Assembly: GCA_964593465.1 (NCBI GenBank)
Contig: CAZQJY010000001.1
Coordinates: 127,947 to 191,946, forward strand
Reading direction: 5' to 3'
DNA length: 64,000 nucleotides
Origin: Mycosynbacter sp964593465
GTDB taxonomy: Bacteria; Patescibacteriota; Saccharimonadia; Saccharimonadales; Saccharimonadaceae
In this document: positions 8,385 to 17,395 of the stretch, one piece after another
How positions within the stretch are numbered: position 1 is the first letter of the stretch
Layout: each line of letters starts with the position of its first letter
The notes under the pieces: generated by a model
What the model was told of the DNA's origin: nothing
Seen by the model: only the letters and a program-made list of their open reading frames with translations
Database searches by the model: none
Position numbers and translations under genes: made by a program

Positions 8385-9194
8385 ATGAAAACTAGTTTCT
8401 TTGAAAAATACCACTATTCCATGGTGTTGCTACGCCAGCTTGTCATTACCGAATTCAAGCTTCGTTATCAAGGTTCAGTGCTTGGGTATGTCTGGTCGCT
8501 GCTTCGTCCGTTATTTTTATTTTTGATTTTATATGTCGTGTTTGTCCACTTTCTCAAGATCCAGGGTGGCGAACATTGGCCTGTTGCGATGCTGTTGGGT
8601 ATTGTACTATGGAGTTTTTTTGCCGAAGTAACAAACAATGGTATCACATCGATTGTTGGACGAGGAGATGTGATACGAAAAATCAACTTCCCTAAATACG
8701 TCATTGTTATAGCCGGGACAATTTCTGCATTTATCAATCTACTTCTCAATATGCTTATTATTGCGGTGTTTATGCTTATTAATCAGGTGGAGCTTTCTTG
8801 GCACGCATTACTTTCACCATTATTAGTAGTAGAGGTGTTTGTATTTGCGCTAGGCTTGTCCTTTTTACTAAGTGCGATATTTGTAAAGCTTCGCGACATC
8901 AACTATATATGGGAAATTATTATGCAGGGGCTTTTCTATGCTTCGGCGGTAATCTACCCAATTTCGATGGTGGCGGAAAAAAGCGAGGCTGCAGCCAAAT
9001 TCTTGCTACTTAACCCTGTGGCGCAAGCAATTCAGGATATGCGCTTTACACTTGTAAGTCAGGATACGCTCACACTTGTTTCACTGGCTGGATGGAAGTG
9101 GATGGCTATCCCTCTCGGTATTGTTGCGGTCACGTTTGTAGTCGGTGCGCTGTACTTCAAGAAAAAATCGCCGACATTTGCGGAGGAGATATAA
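8385..9194 (+). CDS. ABC-2 type exporter permease (Wzm-like)
   Basis: A 269-residue integral membrane protein with six predicted spans. The N-terminal LVITEFKLRYQGSVLGYVWS followed by LLRPLFLFLILY is the signature of polysaccharide/teichoic-acid ABC-2 permeases (Wzm, TagG, RfbD), and it ends with the usual basic tail. It pairs with the ATPase 3 nt downstream to export an undecaprenyl-linked glycan. Two GTG codons lie 6 and 9 nt upstream in frame, but the ATG fits the promoter position better. It is distinct from the second permease near 28 kb, so the cell has two such exporters. Confidence 0.92.
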   Translation: MKTSFFEKYHYSMVLLRQLVITEFKLRYQGSVLGYVWSLLRPLFLFLILYVVFVHFLKIQGGEHWPVAMLLGIVLWSFFAEVTNNGITSIVGRGDVIRKINFPKYVIVIAGTISAFINLLLNMLIIAVFMLINQVELSWHALLSPLLVVEVFVFALGLSFLLSAIFVKLRDINYIWEIIMQGLFYASAVIYPISMVAEKSEAAAKFLLLNPVAQAIQDMRFTLVSQDTLTLVSLAGWKWMAIPLGIVAVTFVVGALYFKKKSPTFAEEI

Positions 9195-9197
9195 GAC

Positions 9198-10451
9198 ATG
9201 AGTGATGATCAAGTAGTAGTTAGTGTCAAAAATGTCAAAAAGGATTTTCATCGCCCGCACGACAAAAGTTCAAAATCTATCAAGTCGGCTATAATCCACG
9301 CTGGTAAAAAGAGGAACAAAGAGATTGATACTCAACATGCACTCAGGGGTGTATCATTTGATGTCAAAAAAGGCGAATTTTTTGGCATAGTTGGCCGCAA
9401 TGGATCTGGTAAATCTACGTTACTCAAGATGATTGCAGGTATATATCAGCCAACGAGTGGAGAGATAGAAACGCACGGTAAACTTGTGCCATTTATTGAG
9501 TTGGGTGTTGGATTTAACCCAGAGCTTACGGGTCGCGAGAATGTTTATCTCAACGGCGCACTCCTCGGATTCACGACCAAAGAAATTGACGCGATGTATG
9601 ATGATATCGTAGAGTTTGCGGAACTTCACGAGTTTATGGAGCAAAAACTCAAAAACTACTCAAGCGGCATGCAAGTTCGCTTGGCATTTGCCGTTGCTAT
9701 CAAAGCACAGGGTGATGTGCTGATTCTAGATGAGGTACTGGCAGTGGGCGACGAGGCTTTTCAGCGTAAGTGCAATGACTACTTCTTTAAGGCGAAGCGC
9801 GAAGGTCGTACAGTTATCCTTGTAACACACTCTATGGATAGTGTGCGTCAATTCTGTAGTCGTGCGATACTCATCGACGAAGGTAAGATCCAGGCAGAGG
9901 GTAATCCAGATAAAGTCGCGGCTCGGTATAGCAAGATGTTCATCGATGAATATATAGAAGAAGTTAATCAGCAGAGTGATGATACCGATAAGCCGGTAAA
10001 GCCAAAACTGAGTGATGTAGAGGTCGCATCTCTCAAGGTCTTGCAGGATGGCAAGCCTAAAAAATCAGTAGAGTTCCGAAAACCCTTTTCCATAGAAGTG
10101 ACGTTTGACTCTGGGTCGGCCTATGAAAAGGTTGTTGTGGGTGTGCACGTAGTAGATCCTGCGGGACGCACGTTACATAGGGTTTCAACGAGACGTCTCG
10201 AAAAATATAGCATCAAAAAAGGCATCAATACGCTGAGGTTTGATATTGACAACATACTGACAGACGGTGAGTATGTAATAAACCTAGCCGCAGAAGAAAA
10301 AGATAGTAAAAAGCTACTTGTTCAGGAGCATGGCGAACATGCTTTTACTGTGATTGGTCTCGATACGTCAAAGTACAGCAAACTGAGTATGACCCATCCG
10401 GACATTACAATCGTAGTAGATGGGGAGAAGCAATCGGATGAGGCGCATTAA
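9198..10451 (+). CDS. ABC exporter ATPase with C-terminal glycan-binding domain (Wzt-like)
   Basis: A 417-residue protein. Walker A is GRNGSGKST (residues 66-74), followed by the signature YSSGMQVRLAFAVA and Walker B VLILDEVLAVGDEA, as in Wzt/TagH. Unlike plain TagH it has about 150 extra C-terminal residues (~260-410) that look like the Wzt beta-sandwich which recognises the non-reducing end of the finished polymer (EVASLKVLQDGK, FDIDNILTDGEYVINLA). That suggests export is coupled to a chain-terminating modification. A GGAGG lies before the ATG. The 3' end overlaps the next gene by 14 nt. Confidence 0.93.
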   Translation: MSDDQVVVSVKNVKKDFHRPHDKSSKSIKSAIIHAGKKRNKEIDTQHALRGVSFDVKKGEFFGIVGRNGSGKSTLLKMIAGIYQPTSGEIETHGKLVPFIELGVGFNPELTGRENVYLNGALLGFTTKEIDAMYDDIVEFAELHEFMEQKLKNYSSGMQVRLAFAVAIKAQGDVLILDEVLAVGDEAFQRKCNDYFFKAKREGRTVILVTHSMDSVRQFCSRAILIDEGKIQAEGNPDKVAARYSKMFIDEYIEEVNQQSDDTDKPVKPKLSDVEVASLKVLQDGKPKKSVEFRKPFSIEVTFDSGSAYEKVVVGVHVVDPAGRTLHRVSTRRLEKYSIKKGINTLRFDIDNILTDGEYVINLAAEEKDSKKLLVQEHGEHAFTVIGLDTSKYSKLSMTHPDITIVVDGEKQSDEAH

Positions 10452-11877
10452 AAAGATCTATGATAAATACAGTCCTGTAAAGCGTAATACGCAGTATTTA
10501 GAACGAGTAGTTTTAGAGCAGGCGAACAAAGCCAGTGATTCTCAAAATGATCTACATCGTAAAATTGATGAGTTGGCTCAAAAAGTAGAAGAAATCAGCA
10601 GCTTGATGCACCAATCTACAGAGACACAGCAGCGGTATCAAGATGAGTCTAACGGCGCGCTAGATGTCATATTACAGACAGTCAACAAAGTATCTGTCGA
10701 TACAGGCACGGTATCAACAAAGATCATGCAGCGACCTATCTCCGTGCTTTTCTTATTACACAATATAGAGGTTTGGTCGTCACTGAGCGAGGTATATCGG
10801 CTCATGAATAATGATGCTCGTTTTGCCGTACAGGTAGTTTCGTGCGCACGCCGTTATCCAAATAGTGATATCTATCAAAACGAGGAGCTTGTGAGCGAAA
10901 CATTAGCCCAATTAGAGATTCCACACGTGCGCCTGACAAGTGATGATTCATACAGGGACCTAGATGTTATAAAAAGAATGCGCCCAGACGTTATTTTGCG
11001 TCAATCTAAGTGGGATATTGATATTCCACCAGCATTTTCTACGCAAGACTTACGCTTTGCTCATCTTTATTCAGTATCGTACGGCGTATTGCCGATGCTC
11101 GAACATTCTTTTGCGGATGGTCCAAGCTACTTTGGCGAAAGTATCGACACACTGTTTGTGACAAACGACACAGTAGGGGACATGTACAATGACCGTACTG
11201 GAGGTACGGTTGCGACTACTGTGACAGGGCACCCGAGAGTGGATGAAATACTACGAGCAAAAACTTCTTGGCCAATTCAGTCTGGAAATAAATTTCGGGT
11301 CTTATGGAGTGCACATCATTCTATATTTCAGGGGTGGAATGATTTTGGAACGTTTCTCACGACATATCCTTTAATGCTTAAACTAGCCAAGAGACATACA
11401 GATGTTGACTTTCTTTTTAGTCCACATCCTGGCCTACTTGGTGCATTTGAACGTTTGAAAAAAGAAGACGAGCAAGCTCGCCAGGCAGTCGACGAGTTTT
11501 TGACTACGTGGGAAAAGCTGCCAAATACCGATACGATCCACAATGGTGGCTATATCGAGCCTATGAAAGCCTCTGACCTGCTCGTGGTTGATGGCGTGAG
11601 TCTACTTATGGAGTATCAACTTATCCAGCAGCCTATTGTATGCTTAGAGCGTGAAGGGCACGGGGCGTTTAATGAGATTGGTGAAAAGATTATGCAAGGT
11701 GTAAATCGCGTGCCTAGCGAAGATGGGGACGCAGTTTGCAAGAAAATAGAATATTTTATCAACGGTGGCGAAGATGATACACGCAAGTTCCAAAAAGAAA
11801 ACGTGAAATTCCTTACGCAGTACACGCATGCTGCTAAAAAAATAGTCGACCATATAGCAAAAGACTTCGGTAAGTAG
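10438..11877 (+). CDS. Diverged CDP-glycerol glycerophosphotransferase-like (TagF family) protein
   Basis: The 479-residue protein starts with a basic segment and a coiled coil (~residues 15-75), then a GT-B-like domain. VLWSAHHSIFQGWNDF sits where TagF proteins have YAPTWR, FLFSPHPGLL resembles the FRPHP motif, and VVDGVSLLMEYQLIQQPIV replaces the usual DYSS-x-FDY-x-KP segment. The catalytic motifs are therefore only partly kept, and the substrate may be a different polyol phosphate or nucleotide sugar. The ATG at 10438 has GGGGAG upstream; another ATG at 10420 would lengthen the overlap with the ATPase gene. It lies between exporter and glycosyltransferases, so a role in building the exported polymer is likely. 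Confidence 0.7.
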   Translation: MRRIKKIYDKYSPVKRNTQYLERVVLEQANKASDSQNDLHRKIDELAQKVEEISSLMHQSTETQQRYQDESNGALDVILQTVNKVSVDTGTVSTKIMQRPISVLFLLHNIEVWSSLSEVYRLMNNDARFAVQVVSCARRYPNSDIYQNEELVSETLAQLEIPHVRLTSDDSYRDLDVIKRMRPDVILRQSKWDIDIPPAFSTQDLRFAHLYSVSYGVLPMLEHSFADGPSYFGESIDTLFVTNDTVGDMYNDRTGGTVATTVTGHPRVDEILRAKTSWPIQSGNKFRVLWSAHHSIFQGWNDFGTFLTTYPLMLKLAKRHTDVDFLFSPHPGLLGAFERLKKEDEQARQAVDEFLTTWEKLPNTDTIHNGGYIEPMKASDLLVVDGVSLLMEYQLIQQPIVCLEREGHGAFNEIGEKIMQGVNRVPSEDGDAVCKKIEYFINGGEDDTRKFQKENVKFLTQYTHAAKKIVDHIAKDFGK

Positions 11878-11883
11878 CTGCAT

Positions 11884-12729
11884 ATGTCGAACATCAAAAT
11901 CCTTGTTGCCGAGCATAAACCTGCGTATCATATCGACAACCCTTTACTCCTCCCAGTCCACGTCGGCGCTGCTCTTTCTGGAGCCAATCTAGGCATCCAA
12001 CGCGACGATGACGGCCAAGACAACATATCTACCAAAAACCCCAACTACTGCGAGCTCACTGCTATCTACTGGGCATGGAAAAACCTTGACGCAGATTATT
12101 ATGGGTTGTTTCATTATAGGCGCTACCTTTCGTTTGCGGATGCAACCGATGAATTCACTACAAAGCCATATCTGTCTATCAAATCAGCAGAGCAAAAAAT
12201 AGGGATTGATCAGCAAACAATAGAGCAAGTGATAGCAGGGGTAGATGCTGTGGTGCCGAGACCAGAGGATGTATCGAAGCACAGAGGTGAGTCAAATGCA
12301 TACTTGCAGTACAAAAAAGATCACTACATAGCAGATCTAGATATTTGTCTGGAATATATCATAGAGAAGTACCCCGATATTGCACCGCATGTGCAATCGG
12401 TACATGAGCCTTATGTGTATTCATACAATATGTTTGTGATGAAAAAGACTGTGTTTGAGGAGTACTGTGAGTATATTTTTGACGTGCTTCGGTATTTTGA
12501 TACACAATCGGATATATCTGGGTACGATTCGTATCAGAGTCGGGTTGACGGGTTTTTAGCAGAGCGATTGACGAGTATTTTTGTCTATTACCTCAAAGCG
12601 AGGGGTGATACAGTCAGGGAGCTGCAAACGGCATTTTTTGAATGTACCGAACCGCACCAGACGCTTGCAAGCTTAAAATTTAGACTACTCAAACCAATTC
12701 GTGGCGTGCGTCGTCGCATGGCTGGATAG
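11884..12729 (+). CDS. DUF4422 glycosyltransferase
   Basis: The 281-residue protein consists almost entirely of a DUF4422 domain, found in capsule and exopolysaccharide glycosyltransferases (GT-A-like). Recognisable family blocks are KILVAEHK at the N-terminus, LPVHVGAALS, NYCELTAIYWAWKN, YYGLFHYRRYLSF and the internal VYSYNMFVMKK. It begins 6 nt after the preceding stop and is probably in the same operon as the exporter. Two 55-nt blocks in its first 240 nt are identical to the next gene, and codons in this stretch are unusually C-rich compared with the rest, suggesting a recent sequence transfer between the two. Confidence 0.88.
   Translation: MSNIKILVAEHKPAYHIDNPLLLPVHVGAALSGANLGIQRDDDGQDNISTKNPNYCELTAIYWAWKNLDADYYGLFHYRRYLSFADATDEFTTKPYLSIKSAEQKIGIDQQTIEQVIAGVDAVVPRPEDVSKHRGESNAYLQYKKDHYIADLDICLEYIIEKYPDIAPHVQSVHEPYVYSYNMFVMKKTVFEEYCEYIFDVLRYFDTQSDISGYDSYQSRVDGFLAERLTSIFVYYLKARGDTVRELQTAFFECTEPHQTLASLKFRLLKPIRGVRRRMAG
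11943..11997 (+). repeat. 55-nt identical block, copy 1 (left arm)
   Basis: Identical to 12911-12965 in the next gene. Homology stops sharply on the left side, while on the right side the partner runs into the N gap. Both copies encode LLLPVHVGAALSGANLGI in the same frame. Confidence 0.97.
12070..12124 (+). repeat. 55-nt identical block, copy 1 (right arm)
   Basis: Identical to 13066-13120 just after the N gap, encoding WAWKNLDADYYGLFHYRR. Together with the left arm and the 72 nt between them, it defines a block of about 182 nt that is probably shared by both genes. Confidence 0.97.
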
Positions 12730-12745
12730 TCCAATGGTGTTCTGG

Positions 12746-12751
12746 TATAAT
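12746..12751 (+). promoter_or_regulatory. Extended -10 box for second DUF4422 gene
   Basis: TGGTATAAT (extended -10) 70 nt before the ATG. Unlike many starts here, this gene has a normal leader with a GGGGAG Shine-Dalgarno 4 nt before the ATG. Confidence 0.6.
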
Positions 12752-12821
12752 TAGGTTTCGAGAACTAGTGAATCTGCTAGATATAAGTGTGTGATTAAAT
12801 AAGGAAAAATCGGGGAGATTT

Positions 12822-14742
12822 ATGGCCAAAAAAAGCCTACAAGGTGCTGATACAAAAAATATAAAGATTTTGGTTGCGTGCCATAAAGCCAGTGAACTTC
12901 CGGATAATGATTTACTCCTCCCAGTCCACGTCGGCGCTGCTCTTTCTGGAGCCAATCTAGGCATCNNNNNNNNNNNNNNNNNNNNNNNNNNNNNNNNNNN
13001 NNNNNNNNNNNNNNNNNNNNNNNNNNNNNNNNNNNNNNNNNNNNNNNNNNNNNNNNNNNNNNNNNTGGGCATGGAAAAACCTTGACGCAGATTATTATGG
13101 GTTGTTTCATTATAGGCGCTTCTATTCATTTGCCGACGTGCAATATGATACCAAAGACGACGGACACATGATGGTGCGACTCGACAGCTTATCTCCGGCT
13201 GTGTTTGAGAAGTACGGCCTGCTGGATGAAGCAAAGATCCGCAAGGTAATAGAAGCAAACGACATGGTAGTGCATCAATCTCGAGAGGTAAGTCGCCTAC
13301 CGACACCACGCGAAGTATATGGCAAGACACTCAGAGAGCACTACGACCTGCATGATGGCACAATCACACTCGACTCCGACCTAGACCTCATGATGTCGAT
13401 TATTGACAAGCATTACCCAGAAGTAGCGCCATATGCACACGACTACATGGAAGGTGGACACTATCTTGGCTATAACATGTTCATCATGAAAAAACCTCTT
13501 TTTGATGGTATGTGTAGTTTCTTGTTTGGTGTGCTCGACGTAGCAGATCCTAATATCGATATGACATATCGTAGTCAAAACGGGCGCCGTATCCACGGCT
13601 ACTTGGCAGAGCTACTCACGAGTATTTATATCTACTATCTGCGCACAACTCAGCCTGAACTTAAGGTAGATGAACGTCAGATGTTGTTTGGCGAAAGAAC
13701 TGATCCTGTGCCGAACCCTAAGCCTATTAAAGATGCGGTACCTGTAGTGTTCGATTTGGCGAGTCACGATGCTGGAAACGCCGCAGTGCTTTTTCCTGTG
13801 GGATTTCAGACTTTTCTAAACACGGTAGATACCAAGAAACAGTACGATGTACTAATCGTGCATCGTGCGCTACCTGCGTTTTTTCAGAAACACCTTGCTC
13901 GGCAAGCAGCTAGTATCAAGAATGTGACGCTTCGTTTTATCGACTATACAGTGGAGATGGATATTGTCAAAGAATTAAGTGGCGTACAAGCGCCAAGTTT
14001 TCCTGTATTGGCGCCATGGGTGCTTAGTAACTACAATACAGTATTGCTACTACAGTGGAATACGCTCGTGCGTGCTGATATCGCGGCATATACGAACATT
14101 AAACTACCGAGTGGCACAGTACTCGCAGCAGCACAAGATGTATATTTTGCTGGTCAGGTCAATGAGCAGGATTCGCTTGCCAAAAAGCGTGCCGAACAAT
14201 TTGGCTTAGACCCATATGCAGTCGTAGACGGAGGTGTGTTACTTATGGATCTTGCATACCGACGCAAGCACGAAGATGAGCTGACGACAGTTACGGATGT
14301 ATATAAGAGCGATATGCACGACACGGAGTGGCTCAATAAGCGTTACGCAGATGCACTTGAAGTATTGCCGCAGGAGTGGAATACACGAATCATTACCGAT
14401 GATGGTATGGCACATATCTGTGCGCTTGCGCCTGGGGATTTATTCAAAGAGTTCCAGGGTGCAACGAAAAGCGGAGTGGTGGCACAGTATCTCTCTACCG
14501 CACCACTGCAACTCAAGCCTACTGATTTTACAATTGAGTATTGGAGTGTTGCGTGCAAACTCGATATATATCCGCTTATTAGTGATGCTGCTGCAAGCTA
14601 CAACAAAAGGTCGGGTCGAGGTATACGTGACATAATTGCACCCGTAGGTTCAAAGCGTCGTCACTTGATCAAGAGGGCATTTCCAAAGGGCAGTGCTCAG
14701 CGGCGTCTATTCGGTAAAGTAAAACGTAGCACTCTCGGCTAG
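12822..14742 (+). CDS. DUF4422 glycosyltransferase fused to GT8-like domain, interrupted by assembly gap
   Basis: The ORF starts MAKKSLQGADTKNIKILVA, runs into 100 N, and resumes in WAWKNLDADYYGLFHYRRF. The 100-N placeholder breaks the frame. If the missing piece equals the 72 nt found in the preceding paralogue, the frame is continuous, giving about 630 residues. After the DUF4422 part (about 260 residues) comes a GT8-like domain starting near VPVVFDLASHD, with DVLIVHRALP, FIDYTVEMD and LDPYAVVDGGVLLMDL. Where GT8 enzymes have a metal-binding DxD (YLDxDTLV), this protein has LLQWNTLV (QWN at 14053-14061), so the GT8 half may be inactive or metal-independent. Confidence 0.85.
12911..12965 (+). 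repeat. 55-nt identical block, copy 2 (left arm)
   Basis: Identical to 11943-11997; ends exactly at the N gap. Confidence 0.97.
12966..13065. other. Scaffold gap of 100 N
   Basis: Exactly 100 N, a conventional placeholder for unknown length. The flanks are both identical to the preceding DUF4422 gene, so the assembler most likely failed at the repeat. Collinearity predicts a true length of 72 nt. Confidence 0.99.
13066..13120 (+). repeat. 55-nt identical block, copy 2 (right arm)
   Basis: Identical to 12070-12124; begins exactly at the right edge of the N gap and diverges after 13120. Confidence 0.97.
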
Positions 14743-16703
14743 TTTTTGACAAATTTGCCACCGGATTTTTGGCTATAGCTAATAGTACCTTTTTGGAACT
14801 TTTGTGACCATGTTTTGGTTGATGTGTTGTAAGTTTCTGCACCAACAGGGTAGCCCGCTTGGCCTCCCTGCGCACCAAGTCGTTCCCATTGAGCACGAAT
14901 CTCACCCTTTATATCCCAAGCAGCTGATTTTGCGGCGCCTGCTATGATGCCTTTTTGGTATTTTTGTGTTGTACCTCCGCCAGTTGTGTTGAGTACATGG
15001 CCAGTTGGATAGCCAAGTGTACCACCCTGTGCGCCGGTATGTAGCCATCGGTCTCTAGTTGCGCCTCGTGACTCCCAAAATCCGGTAGAGTTTGTGCCGA
15101 TAATCGCACCGCCCTGGTAGTTTTGCCACCAACCTTTACCATCAAATACTTCTGGGCCTCTCGGGTACTTCATAATACCTGTCTGGAATCCTAGCTGGCT
15201 CCAACGACCGCGGATACCTCCCTTGGATTCCCAGTAGCCAGTTGAATTCGTACCAACGATTGCACCGCCTTGATAATTCTGCCACCAACCTTTGCCATCG
15301 TTTACCTGTGCGCTAGTGGGGTAGCCCATAGCACCGGACTGGTATTTGAGTTTAGCCCATCGGTCTCGGATACCACCATTGCGTGACTCCCAAAATCCGG
15401 TAGAGTTTGTGCCGATAATCGCACCGCCCTGGTAGTTTTGCCACCAACCTTTACCATCAAATACTTCTGCACTGGTAGGAAAGCCCATGATGCCACCTTG
15501 GTAGCTAAGTTTAGCCCATCGGTCTCGGATACCTCCCTTGGATTCCCATGCGCCAGTCGCTTTATTGTAGACGATAGAACCTTTGGCAAACCCTTGCCAA
15601 CAGACTGTTTTATTAGAGTTGCAGTAGCCAGAATCAGAGACAGTGCCAAGGCTACCATTTGTTCCTCCTAGCGCTAGGTATCTCTGCTCAAGTTGCGAGA
15701 TAAGCTTGAGGCCACGCGTGTTACCGAACCAATCCCAGTAGAGACTCCAGAAGTTCCTATTTCCGTAAGCACTACAGTTATCTCCATATCCATACATATT
15801 ATTGAGGGCGGCGGCGTTGGGTTGGTAGGGAGTATAAGTATAGAGAGCGGCGGTCGCTTTGCTTTCGATGTAGATATTTTGTGCACCACAGCCACGGGGT
15901 TTGACATTCCAAAGGATACAGTTGGTTGTATTCGGTACTTTAACACCGGCTCCCGGATCTGAACCAGTACAGCGGTTGGCTGGATTTTGAGTTTTTTTAC
16001 CATTTTCTACATAGCCATACCACGGCTGGTCCATATTATCCAAATAGCTCCGCATTAGTTTTGCCGCTTCGTATATTTGGATAGAAAAACCAGCATATGC
16101 AGGGTCGCAATTTGCGCTACCGTTTGGCCCGCTATCTGGGCAGTGCGCTCCCATTGCGTAGCGGTATTGGTAAAATAGTGGCCAGTTGTCACTGGTAAGT
16201 GGTCCGACAGATTCTGTGGCTATTTTGACAAGTAGAACTTTTGGATTGATCTTGTAGCGGTTGGCGGCATCCTTGATGATCCAGGCGGCTGTTTGTGAGC
16301 CAGCTGGTCTAGAATTAGGATCAGCATAATTATTTGCAGGCATAGTGCCGCCTGGAGTTGTTTTGGGAACTTCGCGGTATATGTTTAGGCATGTATAAGG
16401 TGGGCCTGGCCATCCTCTAGAAGCGGCATATTTAGCGTTTGCGCTATTATTGTCTGTACCCCAAGTATCACAACGACCAATTTTTTTATCGAGAAAAGCT
16501 TGGATTTCACTAACCGACATACTATTGGTATTGATAAATTCGTTATCGCTAATAATGTGTCCTGCAATCCAGTCGCTTTTACTTGCAGCGTGCGTCTGCT
16601 TGCTAGAAAATAGCAGTGCGGTGGAAATCACTGCAACTAGAAAAGAGCTAATTATAGCAATAGTGAGTCGTAGTTTTTGATGAGTTGCAAGGCGTTGATT
16701 CAT
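14739..16703 (-). CDS. Secreted wall protein with lysozyme-like domain and LGFP repeats
   Basis: The 654-residue protein has a signal peptide (residues ~12-40, hydrophobic core IAIISSFLVAVISTALLF, cleavage near THAAS). Residues ~45-330 form a cysteine-containing domain with KINPKVLLVKIATES and YRYAMGAHCPDSG, a pattern seen in actinobacterial secreted proteins with a probable lysozyme-like fold; the glutamate in ATES could be catalytic (inference). The C-terminal half is a series of about six LGFP repeats (GIRDRWAKL, GGIMGFPTS, WWQNYQGGAIIG). LGFP repeats anchor corynebacterial proteins to the wall glycan. It is followed on the other strand by the DUF4422 gene, with the two stops overlapping by 4 nt. 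It probably cuts or binds its own or a host wall. Confidence 0.85.
   Translation of the reverse strand: MNQRLATHQKLRLTIAIISSFLVAVISTALLFSSKQTHAASKSDWIAGHIISDNEFINTNSMSVSEIQAFLDKKIGRCDTWGTDNNSANAKYAASRGWPGPPYTCLNIYREVPKTTPGGTMPANNYADPNSRPAGSQTAAWIIKDAANRYKINPKVLLVKIATESVGPLTSDNWPLFYQYRYAMGAHCPDSGPNGSANCDPAYAGFSIQIYEAAKLMRSYLDNMDQPWYGYVENGKKTQNPANRCTGSDPGAGVKVPNTTNCILWNVKPRGCGAQNIYIESKATAALYTYTPYQPNAAALNNMYGYGDNCSAYGNRNFWSLYWDWFGNTRGLKLISQLEQRYLALGGTNGSLGTVSDSGYCNSNKTVCWQGFAKGSIVYNKATGAWESKGGIRDRWAKLSYQGGIMGFPTSAEVFDGKGWWQNYQGGAIIGTNSTGFWESRNGGIRDRWAKLKYQSGAMGYPTSAQVNDGKGWWQNYQGGAIVGTNSTGYWESKGGIRGRWSQLGFQTGIMKYPRGPEVFDGKGWWQNYQGGAIIGTNSTGFWESRGATRDRWLHTGAQGGTLGYPTGHVLNTTGGGTTQKYQKGIIAGAAKSAAWDIKGEIRAQWERLGAQGGQAGYPVGAETYNTSTKTWSQKFQKGTISYSQKSGGKFVKN
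15067..15154 (-). repeat. 88-nt repeat unit inside LGFP region, copy 1
   Basis: Identical base for base to 15382-15469, exactly 315 nt (105 codons, two LGFP units) away. It encodes FDGKGWWQNYQGGAIIG and flanking residues. Identity at silent positions points to recent duplication or gene conversion. Confidence 0.95.
15382..15469 (-). repeat. 88-nt repeat unit inside LGFP region, copy 2
   Basis: Second copy of the identical 88-nt stretch. A related but diverged unit lies between the two copies. Confidence 0.95.
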
Positions 16704-16706
16704 CGG

Positions 16707-17276
16707 CTACCTGACCTCCTTTGTAATGGTTTTTTGTGATGATCCAGAGGGTGATTCTACTGTGAGTGTGATGTTCCATTTGCCACTACCAAGTGCGTCT
16801 TTGGGTACACTAAATCCTGCGCAGAAAGACTGCTGGGTTTGGTATATAACCTCGGCTGTTTGTGCGTGGTTCTTGCCGCCATTGTTTACGGTGAGCTTGC
16901 AGATGCCAGACGGTGTACTACCGAGCTGGGTATAGATTGTAACAGAATCTCCAGACTGTTCTGCAGAGAGAGATACAGAGGAGCTGGCAGTGGAGTCGGG
17001 CGCTTGCTCATCGACATTACCTTCTTGTGATTTTTTTTCGTTCTCTACTTCATTATCGATAAAATCTTTTTTCTGTTCTGTTTGTTGTGTTTGCTCGTCT
17101 ACAGCCGTCGATGTGTCGGTGTCATTTTTTATAGGGGTAGTTGATGTGTCAGTGGGCTGAGACTCCTTTGTGCTACGAGTAGATAGTGCGTACGCACCTA
17201 TTCCTAGTAGTAGAACTACAAGTAGAGTTATCGCAAGGATGGTTTTACTTTTTTTTGTTTTTCTCGCAATTTTCAT
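16707..17276 (-). CDS. Membrane-anchored extracellular protein, function unknown
   Basis: The 189-residue protein has a basic N-terminus followed by one membrane segment (residues ~13-31, ILAITLLVVLLLGIGAYAL). A long Ser/Thr/Asp/Glu/Gln-rich spacer (~32-105) follows, then a small beta-rich C-terminal domain (~105-189) with two cysteines (GICKLTVNNGG, QSFCAGFSVPKD) that may form a disulfide. The spacer looks like a wall-spanning stalk. Its stop lies 3 nt before the ATG of the LGFP protein gene, so the two are likely one operon and may act together at the surface. I do not recognise the C-terminal domain. Confidence 0.8.
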   Translation of the reverse strand: MKIARKTKKSKTILAITLLVVLLLGIGAYALSTRSTKESQPTDTSTTPIKNDTDTSTAVDEQTQQTEQKKDFIDNEVENEKKSQEGNVDEQAPDSTASSSVSLSAEQSGDSVTIYTQLGSTPSGICKLTVNNGGKNHAQTAEVIYQTQQSFCAGFSVPKDALGSGKWNITLTVESPSGSSQKTITKEVR

Positions 17277-17330
17277 CGTGACATTCTCTGTTTATTTTTT
17301 GTAGCAATACTACAGTGCTGTACTATAAAT

Positions 17331-17374
17331 ATTACCACACAATGCTTATGTATAAAACATAATTGTGTGGTAAT
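17331..17374. other. Imperfect palindrome (13-bp arms) between glf and the anchored-protein gene
   Basis: ATTACCACACAAT (17331-17343) is perfectly mirrored by ATTGTGTGGTAAT (17362-17374); inner TATGT/ACATA pairs extend the stem around an AT-rich loop. There is no U-run beside it, so it is a weak candidate terminator for glf. It sits just upstream of the next gene, so it could equally be an operator. Confidence 0.6.
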
Positions 17375-17395
17375 ACTGTTGTAGTTTTGTATCAA

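Noticed and set aside
12689..13330. Minus-strand frames crossing the N gap
   Set aside because: They are kept open only by the N run, which translates as unknown residues.
15067..15469. CRISPR-like repeats
   Set aside because: The repeated 88-nt units are coding LGFP modules in frame; there are no short regular repeats with unique spacers anywhere in the window.
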